Assembly (NCBI GenBank): GCA_964035545.1
Contig: OZ037769.1
Location: forward strand, 17,427,633-17,491,632
DNA: 64,000 nt
DNA from: Bugula neritina
Lineage: Eukaryota > Bryozoa > Gymnolaemata > Cheilostomatida > Bugulidae
Reading direction: 5' to 3'
Of this stretch, positions 50,601 through 59,369 are shown one piece after another. The position numbers and the translations under genes were made by a program. Position 1 is the stretch's first letter; each line of letters opens with the position of its first letter. The notes under the pieces are model-generated. The model saw nothing but the letters and a program-made list of their open reading frames with translations, was not told where the DNA came from and made no database searches.

Positions 50601-53600
50601 CATATAATATACATATACTAAATATATAATATACATATACTAAACATATAATATACATATACTAAATATATAATATACATATACTAAACATATAATATAC
50701 ATATACTAAATATATAATATACATATACTAAACATATAATATACATATACTAAATATATAATATACATATACTAAACATATAATATACATATAATAAATA
50801 TATAATATACATATACTAAACATATAATATACATATACTAAATATATAATATACATATACTAAACATATAATATACATACATGTATATTAAACATATAAT
50901 ATGCATATAATAAATATATAATATGCATATACTAAATATATAATATACACACACTATATATATTATACATATACTAAACATATAATATACATACATGTAT
51001 ATTAAACATATAATATGCATATAATAAACATATAATATGCATATAATAAACATATAATATACATATACTAAATATATAATATGCATATAATAAATATATA
51101 ATATACATATACTATATATATTATACATATACTAAATATATAACATACATATATTAAATATATAATATACATATACTAAATATATAATATACATATACTA
51201 AATATATATTATACATATACTAAATATATAATATACATAATTATACTAAATACATAATATACATATACTAAATATATAATATACATATACTAAATATATA
51301 ATATACATATACTAAATATATAATATACATATACTAAACAATATTTAATATTATACTTAATATAGCCTCACCTCCAAGACATGCACAGGCTCCATTGCAG
51401 TGTCCCAGCAGTGTTGCTTTGTTCTTTGGTTGTCCATGTGAGAAACTCTTCGAAACAAACTCTTTGCTGAACTCAGAAAACTTGCTTTAATTTCTATAAT
51501 ATAGTAAAACAGAAATTGGTGAAGAATTGGAAGTCAATTTGTGATTTGGGAAACTGGACATTTTCTATTCCATGCTATCTAATAATTATAATGCTAATTT
51601 GTTTGAGTAATTGACACACAAAGCTCAGGCACTATTCTCTCGCACTTGTATTTTATTGCAGATGTATCAAAGAAAAGTTTCCAAAAAAGTGAAAATACTT
51701 GAATTCCTTATGACGTTGTGTTATGCTGCAGTAAAAAAATTGACAAATTTTCAGAAAAAAATTATTCCTGCTTTTATTCGAAAGCAATAACAGACTGCAG
51801 CTCAAACTCAGATTGCACTGCAGATACTCTAGAAGAAACTTTAATTAACAAAAAGTTTAAAACAATTATGTTTCAAACCTGTAAGATTCCAGTCAAAGGT
51901 GTCCGCCTTATCTGTATCAACAGCGTCGCCAGGGTGTGGCAAGTTAAACGTAGTGATTGAATTGAAGGATCTCTTTATACCATTCATGAGCTCCACTATG
52001 TCAGGGTTTTTTGGGTTGCTTTGCTGAAAAAAAATTTGCATTTTGCTGTAATTGATCTTTTAAAAAACATTGTAATTCAGACATTTTTATTGTACAGTCA
52101 AATAAATTACCAATTTATAAAAGATTCTGTCATCTTCTCCAACCACATCATCGTAGTTGTAGTTTCTTGTGACGAAAATCAAAGACCTAAACAAGCTATC
52201 TTCCTTATCTTCATCACCATCCAGGTCTTCATCTAGAGCAACCTCTTTACCATCAGTAGATTCTTCAGCCTCTGAACAAAACTACAAGACAATTACATAG
52301 TTATTACTGCATCAGTGTATTATATGAGTATATATGTATTATATATTATTAGTATATAATTATGTATTATATTAGTATATTTATATGTATTATATTAGTA
52401 TATACATGTATTATATTAGTATATATGTATTATATTAGTATATATGTATTATATGAGTATGTTTGTTTGTTTGTTTGTTTATTTTATCAATATATAAATA
52501 AAGTAAAAAGAACACAAGAAGGCTAGTGAAAGCGCAGGGCTTAAAATAATTAACAATTAGTCAGTTAATTAAGTTAAGACGGTTAAGTAAGTCAGTAAAG
52601 TAAGTCAATTAAGTTAAGTCATAGCTCTCCGGCAAGAAGGCAAAACCTCACACCCGCCCTGAATGCACCGGGATTAGACTCATTTTTAAGCTCAGGTTTT
52701 AACCTGTTCCATAGCGCTGACACCCGATAACATGTACTTCTTTGACCTGCAGCAGTAGAGAAAAAAGGAATGGGAAGATTTGATATTGAGAAGCGTGTAC
52801 TGTAGGAGTGAACAATTAAACTTTTTTTAGTGTTTGAGTAAAATTTATGGGCTTTTTGCAAAATTTTCAGCTTATATAAATTTTCTATTTGAAGAATGTT
52901 AGCTTTTTTAAAGAGAGGGGCTGTGTGATGCAAAAAATCTTTTTTAAAAATATACCGTAAATTTTTTTTTTGTAATGGTAAAATTTTGTTGAGCGCAGTT
53001 TGTGAGGCATTACCCCATGAGTCCAGACAGTAACTTAATTTTGAATTAATTAGTGAGTTATATAAAATTATTAAAATCTCAGCAGATAACAATTTCGAAC
53101 ATGGATATAGTAGACCAGATAACGGTCGTATTTGTAGTATTGAGTTATTTATATTGTAGTGAGTAGTGCAAAGTACAAATACGGGAATCGCCCTCTCCCT
53201 ACTCTTGGAATACTTAGCCCCTTATGTAGCAACCAATTAGCAGCTCCGGAAGATATGCTTCCGATTCACGTGACACTTCCCGGGTTATTAACATTTTATC
53301 ACGTTGTTGTAAGCGGAGGCTTGAAGGAGAAACATGTATTAGTAGTGGACTGATGTTTAGGATAATTTGATGTGATGTTTATTTTATGCTTTATTGTGGA
53401 TAATAAATATAATTACTCGACAGCTACCCTAGTAATTACTAGCAGGATAGCTAACTAACTATACGCAAGTAGATAACTCACGCACAGTAATTGCACGAAT
53501 TACTACAGTGGTGGCAGCAGTGGGATCTTGCGTATAGCAGTCATGGCAGAAGACGGCACGGAGCTACCCATTCCACTGAATGAAGGTGAGAGAGATAATG

Positions 53601-56600
53601 TTGATATACCTGTGGAACCAGTGGTGTTAGATGAAGAAGTGAGAATTCCTAGAGAGCATGGTGAAGACAGATACCGGCTGAAGGCGCCCACCTTCACAGG
53701 CGAAGAAGCAGTGGAGCAGTTTATCCAAGAATTCCAAGATGTGATGGAGATTGCACAATGGCCACCAAGGGTGGCGTTGCTCAAGCTCAGGATGGCGCTG
53801 ACGGACAAAGCTAAGCCGTACGGAGCGGGACCTGACATAGACGGAATCTTTGCTTCTCTGCGGGCCCGTTTTGGCATCTCCCCCATAGATGCGCGGGCCC
53901 GTCTACAAAGGATGCGGCGTGATCCTCACACGTCGCTACAAGAGCACGCTGCCACGGTGTACCCACTAGCGCAGATCGCGTTCCGCGATCTGCCTCCAGT
54001 ACACCGTGAGAGGTATACTTATGATGCCTTCATGCAGTCCATCAACGACTTGGGGCTCCACCATCAATTCCAAGCGAGGGGAGTCACCACGGTCGAAGAT
54101 GCACTTGCGGTGGGAGAAGCCTACCTCATGGCGACTCACATGCACCGCAACCGCGTGGCCTCCCGCCAGGTGACCACGGAGCACACTACTGCTCATGCTG
54201 AACCAAACGCGGAACCCTCCGCGGTGGCTAATGTGAACCAGATGTCACTAGCGTCAAAAGTCGCACAGATGACTGACATGCTAGATAAACTGGTCGCCAC
54301 ATTAGCTCCCCCAAGCCAGGTAGATACTGCCCGTGAGCCTTGCGGGCCGCAGGTACATTCACCAGGCATGGGGCACAACTTCTGCTGGGGATGCGGAAGG
54401 CCAGGACATTTCCAGAGGAACTGCCCTCAACTCCCACAAGGGTTAAACTACCACGGCCCGCAGATGTTCCCACCTCCTGCGGGCCGTCTGTAAATCACCC
54501 AGGGAGGCCCGCGCGTCTGTCGCCCTACTGGGCGCCGCGCGGAGATGCTGTGAAGTGGCGACCCCCGCGGCAAGTAGGCTCAAGCCACTCGCTGCCTGGG
54601 TCCTCTACGCCACTCCAACACCAACACGGAGCCGGCAGACGGTTGACCTCAGAGCCTGCGAGGGAAACGGTACAGGCGCCACAAGGCGTACCGCCCCAAC
54701 CTCGGCAGCTGGTCAATAGTCGTCGCCAACCGTGGACCCCTCGACCCACAGCGAGGGAGGTGCAACCACGGCACACACAGCTGCAGCCACACGGAAGTAG
54801 CTACTTCCTGCCAGGAAAGCTAGCCGGCAAGCCTGCCAACTTCCTCCTGGACTCAGGCTGCACCACCAACCTCCTTAGCCGTCAATTCTTTGACACCCTC
54901 AGCGCTAAGGTCAAGGACGGGTTGGCACCGTATGAGGGGGATCATGGCACCCTGGCAGACGGGTCGTGCATCCCCTTCTACGGCATTATTGAGCTAACTG
55001 GTTACGTCCGTAACCAGGCCATCCAAGAGACGTTTATCGTCGGGCAGCTCAACGAGGACGCTATCCTCGGGATGCCATTCTTACAACGACACGGATGTCG
55101 CATCGATTTCAGTAAATCTGCGATGATCATGGGCGACAAGGAGCTCGCTTGTGTCGATAAGTTTGGTCGTCCTCTAGCGGGAGCAGTGCAGGTGGTACGG
55201 AGCTGTACTATACCAGGCCACTCCCGGGCTACCGTCCGCTGCAAGGTAGACGGTGGCCAAACCTCTAAGTTGGGAGTTGTCGAAAGTACGCACTCGAGAG
55301 TCCAACTTGCCCATAGCTTTAGCCGGCTTACGGGACAAGGAGAGAACTCAGTGCAGTGTGTCAACCCCTCTTCAGAGACAGTAGACCTACCACCCAGATC
55401 TATGCTGGGCCGCTTCCATCCTGTCCAGGAGGAAGCCATTGGGCCGTCGTCGGGAGCTACGACGGAAGGTCCTCAGCAGAGCCCGTCTCAAGGGCGGAGG
55501 ACCGTCCCAACCCACGCCTCCCATCCTCCAGGGACGCGTGGCTGCACAGGCAACAGAAAGCGCCAGGCTATGGCTAGGTTGCCACATGGGTACAGTGAGG
55601 CGTTCCGCCACACGGACCACGACGCCCGCCTAAATAGAGCAGGCTGTCGTGAGGTACCACGGGCGGCGAAGACCGCCCCTGCTCAGCCACTCCAACAGAG
55701 GGCTGACACGCCCCCGGAGGCTGCCCAGAGCCTCCGCGCCAAACCTGTATGGGCTGGTAACGTTAGGGAGCTGCCAAAGCTCCAGGAAAGCCTTCCTGGG
55801 GTGGTAGCCGACGTGTACCGAGCGAAACAGGAAGGGCGACGACCCAGTAGTAAACGGCGACAGGGATGCGCCGAGTTACGGCTGTACTGTCAACGTTGGA
55901 GCTCTCTGCGGGTCGGGCCAGATGGTCTGCTGACCATGACCTTGGCCGCCAACAGCAGACAGCCAGCCAGGAAGAGGGCCGTCTGCCCAGTTGCCATCCG
56001 CCGGAAGTTGATACAAGACACCCACGAGGAGACTCACGGAGGAGTCCAAGGGGTGGTCACCAAGCTACAACTCCGGTGGTACTGGCCCAACATGGAGCGG
56101 GATATCTGGCACAGAGTGAGACGGTGCAAAGTTTGCCAGACCAACAAGCATAGCCGTCTCCCTGGTGAAGCGGGGCGGCAGACGCATTGTGCGAGAAGGT
56201 CTCGGCAAGCGGAGACTGTCATCCTGGCCGGAAACACCTCCATGACACATCAGGAAGACTTGGCGAGGCGAGAAAGGCCACTTCCATCCTTGAAAGTGCG
56301 CCCACCGCCCCCAACGTCAAGCCTGCCATCACCACCACTTCCGGAACCAGAAACGGGTCCGGAAGTGCAAAAACCCCCCGTGGGAGGGGCTCCGCAAGGA
56401 GATACCAACGTAGGAACAAACGTCACAAACAGGCTGGAAAAACCACCCGTGAGACATAACAGTCCACAGGTGAGCACACCGCCTCCCACAGTGACGACGC
56501 CTCCAGGACCACACACTAGGCAACTTCCAGCGTGTCTCAGAGACTGTGTACGTGACCGCGGTATAAGCGGCAGTAACGAAAGTCTAGAGAAGCCTCGCAT

Positions 56601-59360
56601 GGGAAAACAGGCAAAGAGCCGTGGGAGTTGTGAACACCACGGAAATCTCAACTTTTGCCTCGGCGGAATCTCACACCAGATTCATCCGCTGGAAGTGAAA
56701 AGCCCTAGTCACGTTTCACAACCACGCTGTCCGGTCTTTTCCTACGTTGATGCAGTGAAGAGTAGACGTGCCACTAAACAGTAATCATTTACCGCTCTCA
56801 TTCCAAAATGTCTTACTATTCTGGATCGAAGGGTGAGTTAATTATGTTTTTGGTACGATAACTAGACTGCATCAGTCAGCTTTAGCTACACTAGCTAGCG
56901 AGCTGGAGATTCGATAATGATAAACAGTGATGGGAATACACGTCGACTTTGATTTTAAATAATCTGCCATAGCGAGTGTGTTCTCCATCAACTATTCATT
57001 AGCCTGAATCTCACGAGTGTAACTGAACAGAGTACCGGTCAGGCTGTACACGCCGACGGTACCTCAGTGTATAATCTTTAACACTGCTACTCTTTCAGAT
57101 CACACTCGAGTGACCACCTCCCGGTCACGGGACCAGCCAACCTCTCTGCCTATGGAAGAGGAACCTGTAATGGAGAATGGCATACCCGTGGCGCTCCGTC
57201 GACGACACCGCTGGGTGTCACCCACGACAGAAAGGAGAATTGAGGAAGCCTGGGGACCCAGTGGACCCCACCGAACCTGCCAGGTCTGCTTCGAGGAGTG
57301 CCCGTCACACCGCTCCCTGCGTCTACATGTAGACGCCCATTTTCTACTCCACTTCTGCCCGTGCGGGTTCCACGACGTCTACCCGTATCCCGTGACAGTC
57401 CATAAGCTGAGCTGCTTCGCCGGAGAGAACCATACTGTCGATGAGGACAGTTTCCCCCAATACCTGGATACCATCAAGCCAGTCATCAGGAAGGCTATCA
57501 CCCTGGCCGCACTAGCGTCAGGGTTCCACGTACTGCTGCTATCCGCCCGCCACAAGTCCCCTATGGTTCAGGGCCCGTCCCCTACCCCCGTCAACCCTAG
57601 CAACACCCCCAAAGTAGAAAGAACAACAATACCATCTCTAACAGAGACTACTACAACCCCGCCAAGGCCTAGCCAGCTGGCTAATGTAGAAGAGCGGCTT
57701 GTAAGACTGCAAGCCGAGTTCACACAACTTGCCCCTGACTTGCTGGATACGACGACAGGTCTATACCAGTTGAAGGACTCAGTGGGGCGACTGAAGAGGC
57801 GGCTACGTGCCCGACAGGCTCGACATAGAGCACGCTCGCTACAAGAGTCAGAGTCCACCCAATGAGTATGCCTGGGGTAGGCACCTTTCGTTGAGCTGTA
57901 TTTTGTCTGGAAAGTGACAAGTGCTCCGACATTGGCCCGCGTGCTGGTAAGCACCCTCTCTCTTTATAGCTGACTAGATGTGTGTGATCGATCACCCTGT
58001 TAACTTCTGTATATAAATGTTGTCGTGCTCAACTATTTCTCTTCTTACTCTTTGTGGGTTTACTTATGTATGTTTTTCTTTTTGGATTATTGTATAGTTT
58101 TTCATTATGTGTTTTTTTATTGTGTTATCAGAAAGTAGGGCTTTCTGCTGGGGGGGGCGGTGTAGTGAGTAGTGCAAAGTACAAATACGGGAATCGCCCT
58201 CTCCCTACTCTTGGAATACTTAGCCCCTTATGTAGCAACCAATTAGCAGCTCCGGAAGATATGCTTCCGATTCACGTGACACTTCCCGGGTTATTAACAT
58301 TTTATCACGTTGTTGTAAGCGGAGGCTTGAAGGAGAAACATGTATTAGTAGTGGACTGATGTTTAGGATAATTTGATGTGATGTTTATTTTATGCTTTAT
58401 TGTGGATAATAAATATAATTACTCGACAGCTACCCTAGTAATTACTAGCAGGATAACTAACTAACTATACGCAAGTAGATAACTCACGCACAGTAATTGC
58501 ACGAATTACTACAATATGATCATTCCAGTTCAAATGTGGGTCAATGTATATCTCAAAGAATTTGATGGTATCTGCTTGAGTAATGAAAATGTTATTCAGT
58601 AAGATTTTATTAGTTTGTAAGGAAATTTTATTCTGAGGGTTTTTAGCACAATGTATTTTGTTTTTGATATATTTATGATGTATATGTATTATATATGAGT
58701 ATATATTATACTCATATAACTCACGCAAGTTTATAGTCACTATCCCTGTGAGAAGCCCCTGATCGAAAGGGTTTTTATTAGAACAGGCTAAGTACTTATT
58801 CAGATGAGGCACGGGAGCAATTATGACTGAATGCTCTTCCTAACATCACCAATAGCCTTTGTCGGGTTTGAACCCACAACTTTGTGTTCACTAAGCGAAC
58901 CCTCTAACCCCTGGCTGATCCCCATATTATACTCATATAATGATATAATATTATATTCACTTTGGGATATTTTATACTGTGTAAGATATTCCAAAGTGAA
59001 TTTAATATATTAACAATGATTAATAAATTAGAAACTAACAAATATTTAATAATAATTGTGAGGGTAAAATAACTATCTCTAGCATTTTACACTCTGAATA
59101 TATTTTTATATTATAGATTTAGCTTTTTGAATAAAATTTCATCTTTGCTCCACAAATATCTCTGATATTCTTAGAAGCACACATTCTCCCATATAGATTA
59201 ATACCTGAAGCCTTGTAAGGTTTATCGGTTGAAGTAACTTGTCAATATTGAAAAGCTGTACAGATGCAATCTGCAGAGAAATGTAGGTTACCAGATGGTC
59301 AACTCTGACATCACCTTCGATATGACCTTCACCTTCACAATCCATTATCAGAATAGCCAT
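47699..59360 (-). CDS. Atlastin/GBP-like dynamin-superfamily GTPase, 5' end missing (7 exons seen)
   Basis: Exons in transcript order: 59360-59205, 52269-52111, 52023-51879, 51493-51372, 49042-48914, 48596-48457, 48350-47699, joining in phase (about 500 residues). The first holds the G3 region (MAILIMDCEGEG) and VQLFNIDKLLQ, like the SVQIYNLS stretch of atlastins. The second has SLIFVTRNY where the family has a conserved Arg-Asp (G4). The third has ITTFNLPHPGDAV, matching the LPHPG signature. Helical and coiled-coil sequence follows, and a Gly/Ala/Val-rich hydrophobic end (about 45 residues). The P-loop exon is not seen in the window up to 64 kb. Relatives are large GTPases that dimerise on membranes, for ER fusion or immune defence; which applies here cannot be told. 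The 52270-59204 intron holds nested transposons. The first acceptor was set at CAGAG to keep phase. Confidence 0.75.
49075..51345. repeat. 22-bp AT-rich minisatellite with higher-order duplication
   Basis: Roughly 100 copies of a 22-bp unit (CATATACTAAATATATAATA plus TA) in one intron of the GTPase gene. Variants (GCAAA for CTAAA, ACATA for ATATA, ACACTA) mark units. The variant order near 49,490-49,690 recurs near 49,860-50,060, so blocks of many units were duplicated together. Confidence 0.95.
52320..52462. repeat. TATATGTATTATATTAGTA low-complexity tract
   Basis: Tandem TATTATATTAGTATATATG-like units directly next to the LINE tail; this was probably the AT-rich target of the LINE. Confidence 0.8.
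52463..53154 (-). mobile_element. 5'-truncated non-LTR retrotransposon (LINE), 3' part
   Basis: Minus-strand frame 53153-52619 encodes the C-terminal part of a LINE ORF2 (SGLLYPCSKLL, LYNSLINSKLSYCLDSWGNA, STCYRVSALWNRLKPEL), the region after the reverse transcriptase that is conserved in Jockey/CR1/RTE-like elements. A short 3' UTR ends in a CAAA tail (seen as TTTG repeats near 52463-52480). The 5' remainder lies at 58514-58680, beyond an inserted LTR element. The frame is offset across the insertion, so this copy was already defective. Confidence 0.75.
53155..53507 (+). repeat. 5' LTR
   Basis: 353 bp, TGTAGT...ACTACA ends that are inverted copies of each other. Differs from the 3' LTR only at 53450. 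Confidence 0.95.
53509..53525 (+). promoter_or_regulatory. Primer binding site
   Basis: TGGTGGCAGCAGTGGGA begins one base after the 5' LTR. It starts with TGG, as expected for pairing with a tRNA CCA end, and is one base from the complement of a typical metazoan tRNA-Leu 3' end (from memory). Confidence 0.7.
53543..54493 (+). CDS. gag: Gag of the young LTR element
   Basis: ATG at 53543 (MAEDGTELPIPLNEG) gives about 316 residues. The capsid-like region has the Retrotrans_gag pattern (YRLKAPTFTGEEAVEQFIQE, a WPPRVALLKLRMAL helix, then LQRMRRDPHTSLQEHAATV). One CCHC zinc knuckle, CWGCGRPGHFQRNC, sits near the C-terminus and would bind RNA. Gag should assemble particles that package element RNA. 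The sixth-to-last codons of the overlap contain GTTAAAC (54442-54448) in the register for a -1 shift into the pol frame. The second element at 60.7 kb has a related Gag. An in-frame TTG at 53528 could extend it, but ATG is preferred. Confidence 0.9.
   Translation: MAEDGTELPIPLNEGERDNVDIPVEPVVLDEEVRIPREHGEDRYRLKAPTFTGEEAVEQFIQEFQDVMEIAQWPPRVALLKLRMALTDKAKPYGAGPDIDGIFASLRARFGISPIDARARLQRMRRDPHTSLQEHAATVYPLAQIAFRDLPPVHRERYTYDAFMQSINDLGLHHQFQARGVTTVEDALAVGEAYLMATHMHRNRVASRQVTTEHTTAHAEPNAEPSAVANVNQMSLASKVAQMTDMLDKLVATLAPPSQVDTAREPCGPQVHSPGMGHNFCWGCGRPGHFQRNCPQLPQGLNYHGPQMFPPPAGRL
54337..56784 (+). CDS. pol: Pro-Pol frame with aspartic protease and integrase zinc finger only
   Basis: Open in the -1 frame relative to Gag from 54337 to the stop at 56784, about 815 codons. 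It has no good start of its own and is probably reached by frameshifting. The retroviral-type aspartic protease lies near 54,790-55,190: FLLDSGCTTNLLSRQFFD with the catalytic Asp-Ser-Gly, and AILGMPFL for the second hydrophobic-Gly motif. Downstream sequence aligns with the pre-RT region of the second element, then jumps to an H2C2 zinc finger of integrase (THEETHGG ... WPNMERDIWHRVRRCKVC, about 56,010-56,150). RT, RNase H and the DDE integrase core are missing between and after. A proline-rich tail of about 200 residues completes the frame. That the frame stays open across the deletions is unexpected for a dead copy. Confidence 0.85.
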   Translation, partial: ALRAAGTFTRHGAQLLLGMRKARTFPEELPSTPTRVKLPRPADVPTSCGPSVNHPGRPARLSPYWAPRGDAVKWRPPRQVGSSHSLPGSSTPLQHQHGAGRRLTSEPARETVQAPQGVPPQPRQLVNSRRQPWTPRPTAREVQPRHTQLQPHGSSYFLPGKLAGKPANFLLDSGCTTNLLSRQFFDTLSAKVKDGLAPYEGDHGTLADGSCIPFYGIIELTGYVRNQAIQETFIVGQLNEDAILGMPFLQRHGCRIDFSKSAMIMGDKELACVDKFGRPLAGAVQVVRSCTIPGHSRATVRCKVDGGQTSKLGVVESTHSRVQLAHSFSRLTGQGENSVQCVNPSSETVDLPPRSMLGRFHPVQEEAIGPSSGATTEGPQQSPSQGRRTVPTHASHPPGTRGCTGNRKRQAMARLPHGYSEAFRHTDHDARLNRAGCREVPRAAKTAPAQPLQQRADTPPEAAQSLRAKPVWAGNVRELPKLQESLPGVVADVYRAKQEGRRPSSKRRQGCAELRLYCQRWSSLRVGPDGLLTMTLAANSRQPARKRAVCPVAIRRKLIQDTHEETHGGVQGVVTKLQLRWYWPNMERDIWHRVRRCKVCQTNKHSRLPGEAGRQTHCARRSRQAETVILAGNTSMTHQEDLARRERPLPSLKVRPPPPTSSLPSPPLPEPETGPEVQKPPVGGAPQGDTNVGTNVTNRLEKPPVRHNSPQVSTPPPTVTTPPGPHTRQLPACLRDCVRDRGISGSNESLEKPRMGKQAKSRGSCEHHGNLNFCLGGISHQIHPLEVKSPSHVSQPRCPVFSYVDAVKSRRATKQ
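54442..54448 (+). promoter_or_regulatory. Likely -1 ribosomal frameshift heptamer
   Basis: G TTA AAC in Gag register, in the Gag/Pol overlap 18 codons before the Gag stop. The same position in the second element reads T TTA AAC. The X XXY YYZ type of site allows tandem tRNA slippage; GTTAAAC is used by some nidoviruses (established). Confidence 0.6.
56808..57865 (+). CDS. Third ORF of the young LTR element, C2H2 zinc-finger protein, probably spliced
   Basis: An open frame from 57099 to TGA 57863-57865 has no ATG near its start. A 25-bp mini-exon 56808-56832 (AAAATG context) ends at a consensus donor GTGAGT, and an acceptor TACTCTTTCAG ends at 57098; joining them keeps frame and gives about 264 residues. 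The protein has a zinc-finger-like CQVCFEECPSHRSLRLHVDAH (C2, then H/H), extra Cys/His pairs (FCPCGFHDVY), a helix-rich middle, and a C-terminal stretch with heptad-like leucines followed by an Arg-rich end (RLKRRLRARQARHRARS). I do not recognise its family. It takes the place of env in related retroelements but has no signal peptide or membrane segment. A nucleic-acid-binding role is inferred. Confidence 0.6.
57900..58149. other. 3' untranslated region of the LTR element
   Basis: T-rich sequence between the third ORF and the polypurine tract. No further frame with recognisable content. Confidence 0.5.
58150..58160 (+). promoter_or_regulatory. Polypurine tract
   Basis: GGGGGGGGCGG directly before the 3' LTR; the usual primer for plus-strand DNA synthesis, with one pyrimidine. 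Confidence 0.65.
58161..58513 (+). repeat. 3' LTR
   Basis: 353 bp; one difference from the 5' LTR (A at 58456). Confidence 0.95.
58514..58680 (-). mobile_element. 5' piece of the interrupted LINE
   Basis: Minus strand encodes NKILLNNIFITQADTIKFF and EIYIDPHLNWNDHI, matching the reverse transcriptase region ending in an IDxxLxWxxHI motif that normally precedes the C-terminal part found at 52619-53154. The two pieces were one LINE before the LTR element landed between them. The 5' end is truncated near 58680. Confidence 0.7.
58703..58940 (-). mobile_element. tRNA-derived SINE with perfect 17-bp target duplication
   Basis: The insert (58720-58923, about 204 bp) is flanked by identical copies of ATATTATACTCATATAA (58703-58719 and 58924-58940). 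On the minus strand its head reads GGGGATCAGCCAGGGGTTAG, with an A-box-like CAGCCAGGGGTTAG and a B-box GGGTTCAAACCCG about 45 bp further: the internal RNA polymerase III promoter of tRNA-derived SINEs. The body after the tRNA-like part is unrelated to tRNA. Family unknown to me. Confidence 0.75.
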
Positions 59361-59369
59361 CTGCAATGT

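Larger units (their letters stand above)
53151..58517 (+). mobile_element. Young internally deleted Ty3/Gypsy-type LTR retrotransposon
   Basis: The element spans 53155-58513 (5,359 bp), flanked by a 4-bp ATAT duplication (53151-53154, 58514-58517). The 353-bp LTRs begin TGTAGT, end ACTACA and differ at one base (G53450/A58456), so the insertion is recent. A primer site (TGGTGGCAGCAGTGGGA, 53509-53525) follows the 5' LTR; it resembles the complement of a leucine tRNA 3' end. A G-rich polypurine tract (58150-58160) abuts the 3' LTR. Inside are Gag, a -1 Pro frame ending in an integrase zinc finger, and a third ORF. Reverse transcriptase, RNase H and the integrase core are absent, so it must be moved by proteins of a relative. 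It sits inside a LINE, antisense to the GTPase gene. Its internal DNA is GC-rich, unlike the host. Confidence 0.92.

Noticed and set aside
56808-57865. Envelope gene in the LTR element
   Set aside because: No signal peptide, membrane segment or glycoprotein-like cysteine pattern; the frame looks like a zinc-finger protein.
55866-57995. Several minus-strand and +2/+3 ORFs in the LTR element
   Set aside because: GC-rich coding DNA leaves other frames open. None has motifs; the Pro-Pol and zinc-finger frames explain the region.
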